Positions 17,044 to 26,315 of a stretch of DNA of 35,760 bases are shown piece after piece. This DNA comes from Candidatus Kaiserbacteria bacterium RIFCSPLOWO2_01_FULL_51_21 (GTDB taxonomy: Bacteria > Patescibacteriota > Minisyncoccia > Phycocordibacterales > 2-01-FULL-51-21). Every line of letters starts with the position of its first letter. The first letter of the stretch is position 1. Location of the stretch: positions 1-35,760 of the forward strand of contig MFLV01000005.1 in assembly GCA_001781435.1 (NCBI GenBank). The letters run 5' to 3'. The position numbers were made by a program, and so were the translations under genes. The notes below the pieces were generated by a model. The model saw only the letters and a program-made list of their open reading frames with translations. It ran no database searches and was not told where the DNA came from.

Positions 17044-17328
17044 TTACGGTGCTAATGAAACGCCGGCTCGCCGCATGAGCTGGAGGTTTCGCAGATAAAT
17101 GAGAACGGCAATTGCTTGGCCGACCGTGAAGACAATATCGCGCTGATGGATTGCGTAAACGACCAAGATGATGCCGCCGAGAATACTAAGGTACCAAAAG
17201 ATAACCGGGATGGAACTTTCCTGTTTTTTCTCGGCGTGAATCCACTGCGCAATGAAGCGTCCGAAAAAGATCAGTTGCCCGGTAAATCCAATGACAACCC
17301 AATAATCAATGGGAGGAAACGATATCAT
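17044..17328 (-). CDS. Lipid-A-disaccharide-synthase N-terminal domain-like (LAB_N) small membrane protein
   Basis: WVVIGFTGQLIFFGRFIAQWIHAEKKQESSIPVIFWYLSILGGIILVVYAIHQRDIVFTVGQ. Confidence 0.82.
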   Translation of the reverse strand: MISFPPIDYWVVIGFTGQLIFFGRFIAQWIHAEKKQESSIPVIFWYLSILGGIILVVYAIHQRDIVFTVGQAIAVLIYLRNLQLMRRAGVSLAP

Positions 17329-18101
17329 GCCGGAAGCCGTAAGAAATTAATTTCATAGAGGGGTAACATTCCTGGAAGAAGGTGAATCCGCTGCTGCACT
17401 CGAGTTTGTACCGAAATCGCCGAAAGGGCTGCGCCGATCGTCTTGGCATTTGAGACGTGGGGAACGGAGTAGCGTTCATTCACTGCGGTCTCTGCAAGCA
17501 CCTGGTTGATTTTCCGACGCCGCGGTACGAGACGCGAAACCGTTTCATGCAGGAAATGGAAGAAGGGCGTTTCAGTCGGGTAGCCGACGATAAGCACGCC
17601 GCCTCGCTTTACTGTGCGCCGAAGTTCCGCGACGGTGATGGAGGGGTTAGCGAAGTGCTCAAGCACGCTCATACAAACGAGAAGGTCGAATGAGCCATCG
17701 GGAAAGGGCATTTTGGTAAGGTCTCCCTCGACACATTCGACGGGGAGATTTCGCTGTTTTACCATTTCTTTTGCGTAAGAGAGGGAGACAGGGGAAAAAT
17801 CGAGTGCGGTAACATGCTTTGCGTAGGTTGCAAGCAGTGGCAGGGCAAAGCCGATACCCGTGCCGGCATCGAGCGCGCGATCGAATTTTCCTTCCGGCGT
17901 GTTTTTTTGAAGATAGTCGTCAATGAGATAGAACCGTCGCATGAAAATTGAACGGGTCAGCGGATCGGTTTCGAAGTAGGCTGAGGCGGATGAGGTGAAA
18001 ATTTGAACGTATCCTTCTGGATTTTGCGAAGGATTATCGAGGAGCGAGAGGGAGTTCGGGTAATCGCTCCGCGCTGGAAATTTCCATGACATGGACTTCA
18101 T
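17325..18101 (-). CDS. Class I SAM-dependent methyltransferase
   Basis: ALDAGTGIGFALPLLATYAKHVTALDFSPVSLSYA; GSFDLLVCMSVLEHFANP. Confidence 0.88.
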   Translation of the reverse strand: MKSMSWKFPARSDYPNSLSLLDNPSQNPEGYVQIFTSSASAYFETDPLTRSIFMRRFYLIDDYLQKNTPEGKFDRALDAGTGIGFALPLLATYAKHVTALDFSPVSLSYAKEMVKQRNLPVECVEGDLTKMPFPDGSFDLLVCMSVLEHFANPSITVAELRRTVKRGGVLIVGYPTETPFFHFLHETVSRLVPRRRKINQVLAETAVNERYSVPHVSNAKTIGAALSAISVQTRVQQRIHLLPGMLPLYEINFLRLPA

Positions 18102-18125
18102 ACTACGTGTTTCTTACGGGGGACG

Positions 18126-19715
18126 TCAACGGAGAAAAAACGAACGAGTGATGACGGTTTCATTTTTTGAGGAACGAAACTCTTCTTTCGGCATGAGTCT
18201 CGAAGAGCCGCGGACGGCAGCAAATTTAGCGCTTGGAATGAAGGCGTATGAGGCACTCACACCAAGGCGAAGGTTTTCGCGAGAGAAAGCGGCTTTAACG
18301 CGATCGGTTACCACGACACTATCTGCCTTAAGCTCAAAGGTGCGTTCAAAGGGAATACCGGAGCTTTTGCCCGTAATAAGGCGTTTCCGAAGACCCTTTT
18401 TTATCATGCCGCTAAGGGGTAGGACTCCGCCCAAAAGCCATTGGTAGGCCTTGAAAATGACCATACGCGGGGTTGTGAGGAGAGGTTCTTGTATTCTTCC
18501 AAGGGCTCCCGATGAAGCATGGTCATTGAGGGGGTGGGCGGTTGCCGCTTGTGAGGAGAGTACCCCCCTGTCTGAAAGTTCAATACCGGCATCCGCGTAG
18601 TTGCCTGCAGAGCTGCACAGATAAAAACTCCCGCCTTTTTTGAGGTTGGTAACGAAATAGTAATGCTCGTTTTGCAGTACTCGGATACCCGCCTCTTTGA
18701 AAAAGACATCAAGTCGTCGCGCCGAAAGCCCTCGCTCGACGGGTTCTTCTGCCGACGGAATGAATCCTGCGGCGAGCCAATTGGAGAGAATGTAGCAAAG
18801 ATAACGATCATCGAGTCCTGCGGGTGTAATGCCGCGATTGCGGCGAAGCGCTTCGGCGGCGAAGGAATAGAGCAGGCGCGCCGGTGCACTTTCGTGCGCA
18901 CGACGGGCGAAACCGCTCGGAATGAGGTAAGAAGTGTTGCGCGAAAGATATTCTCCGCCGGAGGTGAAATCGGGATGGAGAAAGTGCACTAAGAATTTTT
19001 CCGCGCGGGAAAGCGCTTCACCAAGATCTTTGCGAGGCGATCGCGCCTGATATCGAGAAAGATAGTCGATGGTGAGGGAGAGATATCCTCCATCGGGGCC
19101 GCCGTACTCGTCCCACCATCCTTCCGGAGATTCCTTTTTCAAAAAAGAGGAGAGCATGGCTTCTGCCGCATCCCGATATTTTTTCTCACTGCAAAGGATA
19201 CTTACGTTAAGGAGCGCAAGCGCCGCGCCCGCGACCTGGTTCATAACGGGCTCGTCTTGACGCTTCGAGAGCCACCGTGCGCTTCGCGCAAGCATCGCAA
19301 GAACTTTCTCTCGGTCCTGGATTTCGTTGTGCGGAAGCAGGAGGAGCGTTTCGGAAAGAGCCGCGGTCACGAACGCGGTCGCCACGAATGAGCACTCGTT
19401 CGGATACCATTCGTCAAAGGAACCGTTGCGATGCTGGAGTTTCGCAGTGAAGGAAAGCGCGGCCTGTATAAACTCAAGCATCTCTCTATTCCCCGCGCAG
19501 TAATTTCCCTCGAACGGGTGTCTGTACAGGAGCGCAAGGGTGTAGAGAGCTTCCTGATAGCGCGCGGAACTTAAGTCGCTGGTACGATAGTGCCAAAAGG
19601 CACGATCAAAAGAGCCAAAACTTCGTGAGCCGGGATTGCGGTTAAGCTGTCCGAGCAGCCGTGGGATTTCGGCAAGTGCGCTTTGGAGAAATACAGTGTT
19701 CTCTATTTTTTGCAT
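18126..19715 (-). CDS. Putative alpha/alpha-toroid polysaccharide-active protein (heparinase II/III- or lyase-like)
   Basis: Start MQKIENTVF at 19715. Helical-repeat N-terminal region (HRNGSFDEWYPNECSFVATAFVTAALSETLLLL; DGGYLSLTIDYLSRY) then beta-rich C-terminus; weak family resemblance only. Confidence 0.45.
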   Translation of the reverse strand: MQKIENTVFLQSALAEIPRLLGQLNRNPGSRSFGSFDRAFWHYRTSDLSSARYQEALYTLALLYRHPFEGNYCAGNREMLEFIQAALSFTAKLQHRNGSFDEWYPNECSFVATAFVTAALSETLLLLPHNEIQDREKVLAMLARSARWLSKRQDEPVMNQVAGAALALLNVSILCSEKKYRDAAEAMLSSFLKKESPEGWWDEYGGPDGGYLSLTIDYLSRYQARSPRKDLGEALSRAEKFLVHFLHPDFTSGGEYLSRNTSYLIPSGFARRAHESAPARLLYSFAAEALRRNRGITPAGLDDRYLCYILSNWLAAGFIPSAEEPVERGLSARRLDVFFKEAGIRVLQNEHYYFVTNLKKGGSFYLCSSAGNYADAGIELSDRGVLSSQAATAHPLNDHASSGALGRIQEPLLTTPRMVIFKAYQWLLGGVLPLSGMIKKGLRKRLITGKSSGIPFERTFELKADSVVVTDRVKAAFSRENLRLGVSASYAFIPSAKFAAVRGSSRLMPKEEFRSSKNETVITRSFFLR

Positions 19716-21061
19716 ACGATCACAACAACTGACCCGAGCCGTCCCACGCGCATAAAACCCTGCACTTTCATGCACCAGCCAAGGATACGGCTCATGGGGT
19801 CTCGAAAGGGGGTGCGATGCAGATAACTCGAGCCCTCGCTTTTGAGATATTGTCGAAACATTTGGTAGATTTGTTCGTAAAAGGGCGGAAGAGGGAAATA
19901 TCCCGACCAATGGATATCGGTAAACCCGGCAGTACGGAGCACGCGCAGTGTTTTAGAAAGCCGAAGCGGCCGATACGGTCCAAAAAAATTGTAAATACCG
20001 GTGCGTCGCATATCATTGCCGAAAAACATTTTGATTACCCTGAAGAAGAACCAGAGTAATAGGTTGCTTTTCCTTGCGATGATGATAAGCGCTCCATCGG
20101 TCGGCAGTGCCGCGTGAATTTGTTGCAAGGTGCGGGTTGCAAGAGCCGTGGGAAGACGCTCGAATTTATAATTAAATACCGCGGTGCGGAACGATGCGTC
20201 AGTAATCATCTGCGCGTTTTCATCATATACGGCATATGTAACGCGATGGGAATCGTGAGGAACATTGAGTGCCACAGCCGCTTCCGTATATTCGCTTGTC
20301 TCTTTGGTGAGATCGAGGGCGATAATGGGTTTGTCCGGGAATTCTCGAAGATAGGCGCCGTCATAAGAAAAAACATCAAGAAGAGGGCTCTCCGCACTGC
20401 CGAGTGCCCGCTTGACGAGGTTGCGTTCAAAGGAACTCATGATGTCCATTTCTTTGCCCAAGAATGTCTTGCGGCAGTAATAGCGCTGATAGTGCCGAAG
20501 GTTCTCTAGTGTCCAGCGATCAGGGTTGTAGGCATAGGGAAGCCCTCTTTTTTTAGTGAAGGTATTGAAGTGAAGCACTTCTCCAACCGGCCGGCGCGGT
20601 ACGGGCGGCGCCCCAAGCGCGCGCTCATCGGGGAAACCCAAAGTAACCGCACAGCAAATGACCTCGGTCTTTGGAATGCCAAGTATGCGTTTGATGGCAC
20701 TGTCCGATCCGTAGCTATTCAGGGGCGACGCTACAACCCCATACTCGGGTGCGGCAAGGAGCATGTGGCCAACCGCCAGACTTGCCCCTTGGAGCGCCTC
20801 CTTGTAGTTCCAGCCATCATAGGTGACAAAGATGACGGCCGGCGCGCGCGCAAGCGCGGTAGAACCAGCGGCCTCGTTCACGATGCGCTCCTTGAGGGAT
20901 TGGTCGTCAACCGCAATGAAATGCCATAACTGCTGATTGCAGTTGGTCGGCGCATAGGTTGCCGCATCGATGATTCTTTCTATTGTCTCGCGCGGAACTA
21001 GTTTTGAAGCGAAACTCCGGATACTTTTGCGAGCCTGTATCGCCTCGATAAGTGTGCTCAT
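19703..21061 (-). CDS. Nitroreductase-family domain fused to a methyltransferase-like C-terminal domain
   Basis: N-term: AIQARKSIRSFASKLVPRETIERIIDAATYAPTNCNQQLWHFIAV ... VTLGFPDERALGAPPVPRRPVGEVLHFN (nitroreductase). C-term: LLDVFSYDGAYLREFPDKPIIALDLT ... LQQIHAALPTDGALIIIARK (MTase-like, degenerate motif I). Confidence 0.75.
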   Translation of the reverse strand: MSTLIEAIQARKSIRSFASKLVPRETIERIIDAATYAPTNCNQQLWHFIAVDDQSLKERIVNEAAGSTALARAPAVIFVTYDGWNYKEALQGASLAVGHMLLAAPEYGVVASPLNSYGSDSAIKRILGIPKTEVICCAVTLGFPDERALGAPPVPRRPVGEVLHFNTFTKKRGLPYAYNPDRWTLENLRHYQRYYCRKTFLGKEMDIMSSFERNLVKRALGSAESPLLDVFSYDGAYLREFPDKPIIALDLTKETSEYTEAAVALNVPHDSHRVTYAVYDENAQMITDASFRTAVFNYKFERLPTALATRTLQQIHAALPTDGALIIIARKSNLLLWFFFRVIKMFFGNDMRRTGIYNFFGPYRPLRLSKTLRVLRTAGFTDIHWSGYFPLPPFYEQIYQMFRQYLKSEGSSYLHRTPFRDPMSRILGWCMKVQGFMRVGRLGSVVVIVCKK

Positions 21062-21984
21062 TTTGAAATATCAGACTTGATGATGTAGGAGCGCCGCTCC
21101 GCTGGAGCTTGGCGAATGATAAGTTCACCGATGAGTCCGAGAGAAAAAGATTGAAAGCCGACGATGATGAGAAAAACACCGAGAGTAAGGAGCGGCCGAT
21201 TGCCGATGAGCGCTCCGGAGAAAAGTTTTATCCAGGTGAGATAGCAGAGAATAATAAAGCCGATTCCGCCGGCAATCATTCCAAGCAAACCGAAAAAATG
21301 CATGGGGCGATGCGTAAAGCGGCGCAGGAATATCAGCGTGAAGAAATCGAAAAAACCGGCAAACAAACGCCACAGCCCGTACTTGCTTTTGCCGAATTTC
21401 CGCTCGCGGTGGTGCACGGGAATTTCCGTAACAGAAAAGCCCATGCCGGACGCGATTGCCGGAATATAGCGGTGCATGTCGCCATAAAGGCGAAGACTTT
21501 TTGCGACCGCTTTGCGGTATGCTTTAAAACAGCAATTCATGTCGTGGATTGGCACACCCGTTAAGAGGCGCGTTACTCTGTTGGCTATCTTCGAAAAAAA
21601 GCGTTTTCCAAGCGGGTCGGCGCGGTGTTGCTTCCAACCAACAACGAGGTCAGCATGTTCGAGCGCTCTCAAGAAAGCAGGAATTTCGTGCGGGTCATCT
21701 TGGAGATCGCCGTCCAGTGTGAAGATTGTCTCTCCCTCTGCCGCATCAAAGCCGGCCTGAAGCGCCTGCGATTTGCCGAAATTGCGCGAAAAAGAAATGA
21801 CGCGCGCCGGAGCAAGGGTCGCAAGTTCAGTCTTCGTGCCGTCGGTCGAACCGTCATCAATAAAGATGATCTCAAATGGACGCTTCAGGGGCGTGAGTAC
21901 CTCGATGAGCTCTCGATGAAGCGCGGCAACCGACTCTCGCTCATTGAACACGGGTACGATTATTGAAATTTTTGGTGCAGACAT
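21058..21984 (-). CDS. GT2 family polyprenyl-phosphate glycosyltransferase (ArnC/GtrB/DPM1-like, two C-terminal TM segments)
   Basis: ISIIVPVFNERESVAALHRELIEVL; IIFIDDGSTDGT; TLDGDLQDDPHEIPAFL; RERKFGKSKYGLWRL; C-terminal TM pair. Confidence 0.93.
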   Translation of the reverse strand: MSAPKISIIVPVFNERESVAALHRELIEVLTPLKRPFEIIFIDDGSTDGTKTELATLAPARVISFSRNFGKSQALQAGFDAAEGETIFTLDGDLQDDPHEIPAFLRALEHADLVVGWKQHRADPLGKRFFSKIANRVTRLLTGVPIHDMNCCFKAYRKAVAKSLRLYGDMHRYIPAIASGMGFSVTEIPVHHRERKFGKSKYGLWRLFAGFFDFFTLIFLRRFTHRPMHFFGLLGMIAGGIGFIILCYLTWIKLFSGALIGNRPLLTLGVFLIIVGFQSFSLGLIGELIIRQAPAERRSYIIKSDISK

Positions 21985-21989
21985 AAACC

Positions 21990-23624
21990 TTATTTTCTTC
22001 GATAGACTTCCATCACGCCGTCGCCGCGGGTGTATTTCCGAGGATACACATTTTCGATGCTGCCCACAAGCTGATATTTGCTTGCAAGGATTGTTTCAAA
22101 TTGTTTGAGGTCTGCGCCATTGCCAAGAATTGTTTCCGGGAGAAAAGCTTTTTGAAATACCACGACATCAGCATAGTTTTCAAGCCAATCAATGAACATG
22201 CCGTGATTAAAATAGGCGAATGGCTTGAGGTCCTCGGCGGGAGTGTCGCGCAGATAGGTGAATTCTCCGTTTATGGTCTGTGGGATTTGCACTCGCCCGG
22301 CCATGAACACATCATGCGGCGAATCGAACGACATAAGGATATCTTCCGGTTTTGTAAGCGAGGCAAGGTAGGCGCCGCCGCGGGCGACGCGGGCGAGGTC
22401 GCTCTCGCCCAGGTCCCAATGATTGAAAAAGATAATATCGGGGCCCGAGAGAGCCAGAGACACGGAACTTGCAAGAAGCGTCGCAATAATGAAGGAAACA
22501 ACCGGAATCCGCACGAACCGCCACGCATCCACACTTTTGAGTTTCTCGACAACAATGGAAATCATCCCAGCCGCGGCAATGATGCCAAAGGGGAGGAAGT
22601 AGAGCGAGTGCAAGAGGCTCCACTGGTCGGTTGGGACGATGAAGTGGGCGGCGAAAAGTGTCAGGAAAATGGCTGTTGCGAAGGCAGTGGCGCGGTGACG
22701 CGAAATTGACTCCCGCATCGCCTGCGCTCCACTCAAAATCCACGCGAGGCATCCCCCGCCGACAATGGCAAGAATGGGAAAAAATTTGATAAAGAAGGGT
22801 GTGAAGGAGGCGATGTAATTTGCTCCGAGAAGCGAAAAGAGCGAGTGGGGTCCCTCCGCGGAAGGCAGTTTGAATGTCGTCGGAACCAAAGGTCCGAACA
22901 TTGCCACGAACCACACCAGCGCGCCATACCCGTCGATATAGGCATAGGGGAGAAAGGCAATGAGGAGGAGGCCGGCGGTCGTACCGACCGAGAGCCAGAC
23001 GTAGTTCCATTTTCGCCACCGTAGCCCGATATAGAGCCAGAGAAGTATCATGACCGGAATAACGTTGTAGCGCACGAGCGCTCCGAGCATCATGGCGCCG
23101 GACGCGAGAAAAACGCGGCTTCTTATGTTTAGATTGTCCTTTTCAAGAAGCCAAAAACCAAGGAGGAGAAAGAAAACGGTCGCCGCATAGGGTGTCGCTG
23201 ACGTATAGTAGCCGACGAGGTACGGGTTAGCGGCAAGAAAAGCAAGCGCGAGTACCCCGATAAATTTGCCGCCGATCTGTTTGCCGATGCGGTAGAGCAG
23301 GACGAGAGAACCGGCAAGGAACGCAGCCGAGAGTATTCGCGCGCCGAGGATCGTAGGCCCCCAGAGTTTCTGAAGAAGGGCTTCAAGGTAAAAGATGAAC
23401 GAAGGGTATTTATTGGTGAAATCAATAAAGGGTAAAGCGAGACCGTTTCCAGAGAGCCATGATTTATAGGCGAAATTCGCTTCGTCGAACCAAGTGTTTA
23501 AGAAGAGAGTGTAGTAGACAACCTCAATTGCGAGGACAGTTGTTATAATGCAAAACACGAGCGTAAATTGCGCTCGTTCACTGTCTCGAAGGTTGTCCAG
23601 CAGTTTCTTCATCCGTGACCTCAT
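21990..23624 (-). CDS. GT-C membrane glycosyltransferase (GT39/ArnT-like)
   Basis: Multi-TM; NTWFDEANFAYKSWLSGNGLALPFIDFTNKYPSFIFYLEALLQKLWG. Confidence 0.85.
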   Translation of the reverse strand: MRSRMKKLLDNLRDSERAQFTLVFCIITTVLAIEVVYYTLFLNTWFDEANFAYKSWLSGNGLALPFIDFTNKYPSFIFYLEALLQKLWGPTILGARILSAAFLAGSLVLLYRIGKQIGGKFIGVLALAFLAANPYLVGYYTSATPYAATVFFLLLGFWLLEKDNLNIRSRVFLASGAMMLGALVRYNVIPVMILLWLYIGLRWRKWNYVWLSVGTTAGLLLIAFLPYAYIDGYGALVWFVAMFGPLVPTTFKLPSAEGPHSLFSLLGANYIASFTPFFIKFFPILAIVGGGCLAWILSGAQAMRESISRHRATAFATAIFLTLFAAHFIVPTDQWSLLHSLYFLPFGIIAAAGMISIVVEKLKSVDAWRFVRIPVVSFIIATLLASSVSLALSGPDIIFFNHWDLGESDLARVARGGAYLASLTKPEDILMSFDSPHDVFMAGRVQIPQTINGEFTYLRDTPAEDLKPFAYFNHGMFIDWLENYADVVVFQKAFLPETILGNGADLKQFETILASKYQLVGSIENVYPRKYTRGDGVMEVYRRK

Positions 23625-23702
23625 GCGGAACTCGGTAGTTAGCTTTTATAAAGGTATTTCGGCTCCAATCGTTACGACACCCTTGACTCTTTTACTTTGG
23701 TA

Positions 23703-25109
23703 ATGCCCTATTATACCTCGATGTACCCTGATTCACAACTGCAGACTATTTTCATCACCAGCTTCCACGGTCTTGTCTCACGGGTACTCGCCTGCGGTCT
23801 TTTGGAGAAGCTTACGGCCGACAAACTGCGGGTCGTACTGTTCGTTCCTGATTTTAAAAAGGATTACTTCGTTGCGACCTTTGGCTTTCTCCCGAACCTC
23901 GTTATTGAGGGTGTCTCCAGGGAGTTACTGCCGCGGCGTACCCGCTTCTTCCAGAATCTCACTTTGGTACTTCTCGATACCGAAACGATGCGTCTCACAC
24001 GCCGTTCATTCCGTGGCTACCACAATCCTTTCAAACGCTTCGTGGCGCAAAGCATCGCGAGCGGTCTTGGCCGTTTCCGCTTCGTGCGAGAGTCGTTTCG
24101 TTTTATCAATTACCTATTTTCTGCCGATAGTGCATTCGCCCCTTACTTTGCGAAGTACCGTCCCGCACTCGTCTTTTCGACCGACGTAAAGCATATTCTT
24201 GACGCAGAACTCCTTATTGCCGCTTCCCATCGTAGCATCCGAACCGTTGCCATGGTGCGCTCCTGGGATTATCTCACCGGAAAGGGGATGATCCGTGTCC
24301 GTCCTGATTGGCTCGTTGTTCACAACAATGTCATTCGCGACGAGGCGGTTATGTATGCTGACATGCCGGTTAATCGCATTTTTGTCTCGGGTCTTCCCCA
24401 TTTTGACCCGTATGTGAATGTAGAGCGTTCCCCGCGCGAAGAATTTTTCAAAAAAATCGGCGGTGACAGTGGAAAGCGCCTCCTTCTGTATATACCGTGG
24501 GGAGATAAATTTTCTGACTCAGACGGGGATTTTCTCAATATGATTACGAACGCCATAGAAAAAGGAAAACTGCCGGACGACCTCCAGATCCTCGTGCGGC
24601 TGCCTCCCGGGGACTCGGTTGCCTTTTCCGGTCTGAGGCCGCGCCCCAACCTTATCATCGAGGCCCCGGGCAAGATGTTCGGTTCTCGCTCAAGGAAAGC
24701 GAATGAGATGACGTACGAAGACTTGCTCCATCTCGCCGATTCAATTTATTGGAGCGATATTATCGTTTCTCCACCCTCAACCGTACCCATTGATGCGGCG
24801 GCGTTCGATAAGCCGGTCGTTATGATGGCGTTCGATGGTTACAAGGACAAGGGCTACTACGGCGGTATTCGACACTCCTTTGATTTTTGCCACATTAAAA
24901 AGCTCACGAATACGCACTCGACAGCGTTCACACAAAACGAAGAGGAGCTGGTCCGTGCCATCGACGAACGGCTCAAGGACCCAACGCTTGACTCGGCGGG
25001 GCGGGAACGTCTGCGGCAAGAGCAAGTGTATAAACTTGACGGAAAATCGAGCGAGCGGCTGGCTGATTTCTTGCGAACACTTCTCGAAGAGCGAGTGGTA
25101 TTTATTTAG
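23703..25109 (+). CDS. Putative GT-B glycosyltransferase / CDP-glycerol glycerophosphotransferase-like protein (ATG 23721 also possible)
   Basis: VFSTDVKHILDAELLIAASHRSIRTVAMVRSWDYL, VSGLPHFDPY, DIIVSPPSTVPIDAAAFDKPVVMMAFDG resemble GT-B donor-site segments. Confidence 0.5.
   Translation: MPYYTSMYPDSQLQTIFITSFHGLVSRVLACGLLEKLTADKLRVVLFVPDFKKDYFVATFGFLPNLVIEGVSRELLPRRTRFFQNLTLVLLDTETMRLTRRSFRGYHNPFKRFVAQSIASGLGRFRFVRESFRFINYLFSADSAFAPYFAKYRPALVFSTDVKHILDAELLIAASHRSIRTVAMVRSWDYLTGKGMIRVRPDWLVVHNNVIRDEAVMYADMPVNRIFVSGLPHFDPYVNVERSPREEFFKKIGGDSGKRLLLYIPWGDKFSDSDGDFLNMITNAIEKGKLPDDLQILVRLPPGDSVAFSGLRPRPNLIIEAPGKMFGSRSRKANEMTYEDLLHLADSIYWSDIIVSPPSTVPIDAAAFDKPVVMMAFDGYKDKGYYGGIRHSFDFCHIKKLTNTHSTAFTQNEEELVRAIDERLKDPTLDSAGRERLRQEQVYKLDGKSSERLADFLRTLLEERVVFI
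23710..23738 (-). promoter_or_regulatory. Minus-strand sigma70-type promoter for the 23624->17044 operon
   Basis: On minus strand TTGTGA (23733-23738)-N17-TATAAT (23710-23715). Confidence 0.6.
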
Positions 25110-25117
25110 AAGTAGGA

Positions 25118-25129
25118 CGCGTACGCGTA
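25118..25129. repeat. 12-bp palindrome between the GT-B and GT4 genes
   Basis: ACGCGTACGCGT; a related GTACGCGTAC palindrome lies at 32900-32909. Confidence 0.8.
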
Positions 25130-25145
25130 AAATAATCTCAATCAA

Positions 25146-26315
25146 ATGACTTTTTCGATTGTGTCGCCGAACCTACAAAAGGAAAGCTCAAAGGCTGCGT
25201 CCGCGACTTCTAACGGGGTGAAGATTCTTTTTATTACCAATAGCGTCGAAAAGGGTGACGGTGGCGGCGTTTTCTCGCAGCACGTCATTGAAGGGTTAAC
25301 AAAGCGTCTGAAAGCAGAGTGGGTGCTCTTTACGGTGGTGCCTGTTTCCGCAGGCAGCGGCATACCCATCCACCTTACTCTTGTGGGGCTGTGCCGGACG
25401 CTCTTTCGCCTGCGCCGTGAGGCCAGGGAATGCGATGTCATCCATGCGTTTGATGTTTTTCCGTTCGGTATCATGGCAACCATTGCCACAATTGGCCTTA
25501 AGAAAAAAATAGTGCTCACGCTAATCGGAAGCGGCTCAATCATCCCTTTCTATCAGAGGCGTTTTTCTTTGCTTGCGCGCCTCTGCGTGCGCCGCGCGAA
25601 CAGCGTCATCGCCATCAGTCGGTTCACCCGCGATGAGGTTCTTACCAAGGCGCCCGGTCTTTCGGTTGAGGTTATCAATCCCGGTATTGATTTGGAAGAA
25701 TTTGCGTCGGTCGAACCAAGGTTCCTTCCTGACGCTGTTTCAAAGATGCAGCCATATCTCTTAAGTGTCGGTGCGATTCGCTGGCGCAAGGGCTATGAGC
25801 TAAGCATCCGGGCCTTTGCCGAAATTGCCGAGGAGTTTCCGAAACTCCGCTATATCATCATCGGAGGACGGTGGAATTCACTGCAGTATTCTGAAGAACT
25901 CAAAAGTCTTGTCAAAGAGTTGAGGCTTCAAGAGAGAGTAGTTTTTTTGCTTGACGTTACTACCCGTACAGAGCTCGTACAATGGTATCTTGGGGCGGAA
26001 CTTTTTTGTCTTTTTTCCCGAAACACCGGTCATGATGTCGAGGGATTCGGTATGGTTTTTATTGAGGCCGCCGCCGTGGGCTTGCCCGTCGTCGGCGTGA
26101 AAAACTGCGGCGTAGACGATGCGGTCAGGGACGGCGTGAACGGCATATTGATAACTTCGCCGGAGGAGTTTACGCAGGCGTTGAGAACTATCCTTCGTGA
26201 TAAAAAGAGGGCTCAACGCATGGGGGAGGAGTCGCTGAAATGGGCGGGACATTTCGGCTGGGAAGAAAAAATCGAAGAGTATGCCGAGCTCTATCGGCGT
26301 CTTGGCGTTTCTTAA
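25146..26315 (+). CDS. Glycosyltransferase family 4 protein (alternative GTG start 25218)
   Basis: VKILFITNSVEKGDGGGVFSQHVIEGL; LSVGAIRWRKGYELSIRAFAEI; GFGMVFIEAAAVGLPVVGVKNCGVDDAV. Confidence 0.9.
   Translation: MTFSIVSPNLQKESSKAASATSNGVKILFITNSVEKGDGGGVFSQHVIEGLTKRLKAEWVLFTVVPVSAGSGIPIHLTLVGLCRTLFRLRREARECDVIHAFDVFPFGIMATIATIGLKKKIVLTLIGSGSIIPFYQRRFSLLARLCVRRANSVIAISRFTRDEVLTKAPGLSVEVINPGIDLEEFASVEPRFLPDAVSKMQPYLLSVGAIRWRKGYELSIRAFAEIAEEFPKLRYIIIGGRWNSLQYSEELKSLVKELRLQERVVFLLDVTTRTELVQWYLGAELFCLFSRNTGHDVEGFGMVFIEAAAVGLPVVGVKNCGVDDAVRDGVNGILITSPEEFTQALRTILRDKKRAQRMGEESLKWAGHFGWEEKIEEYAELYRRLGVS
25201..25219. repeat. 19-nt repeat shared exactly with 32512-32530
   Basis: CCGCGACTTCTAACGGGGT. 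Confidence 0.92.

Noticed and set aside
22101-22709. 202-aa plus-strand ORF
   Set aside because: Antisense to the GT39-like gene; no domain-like features.
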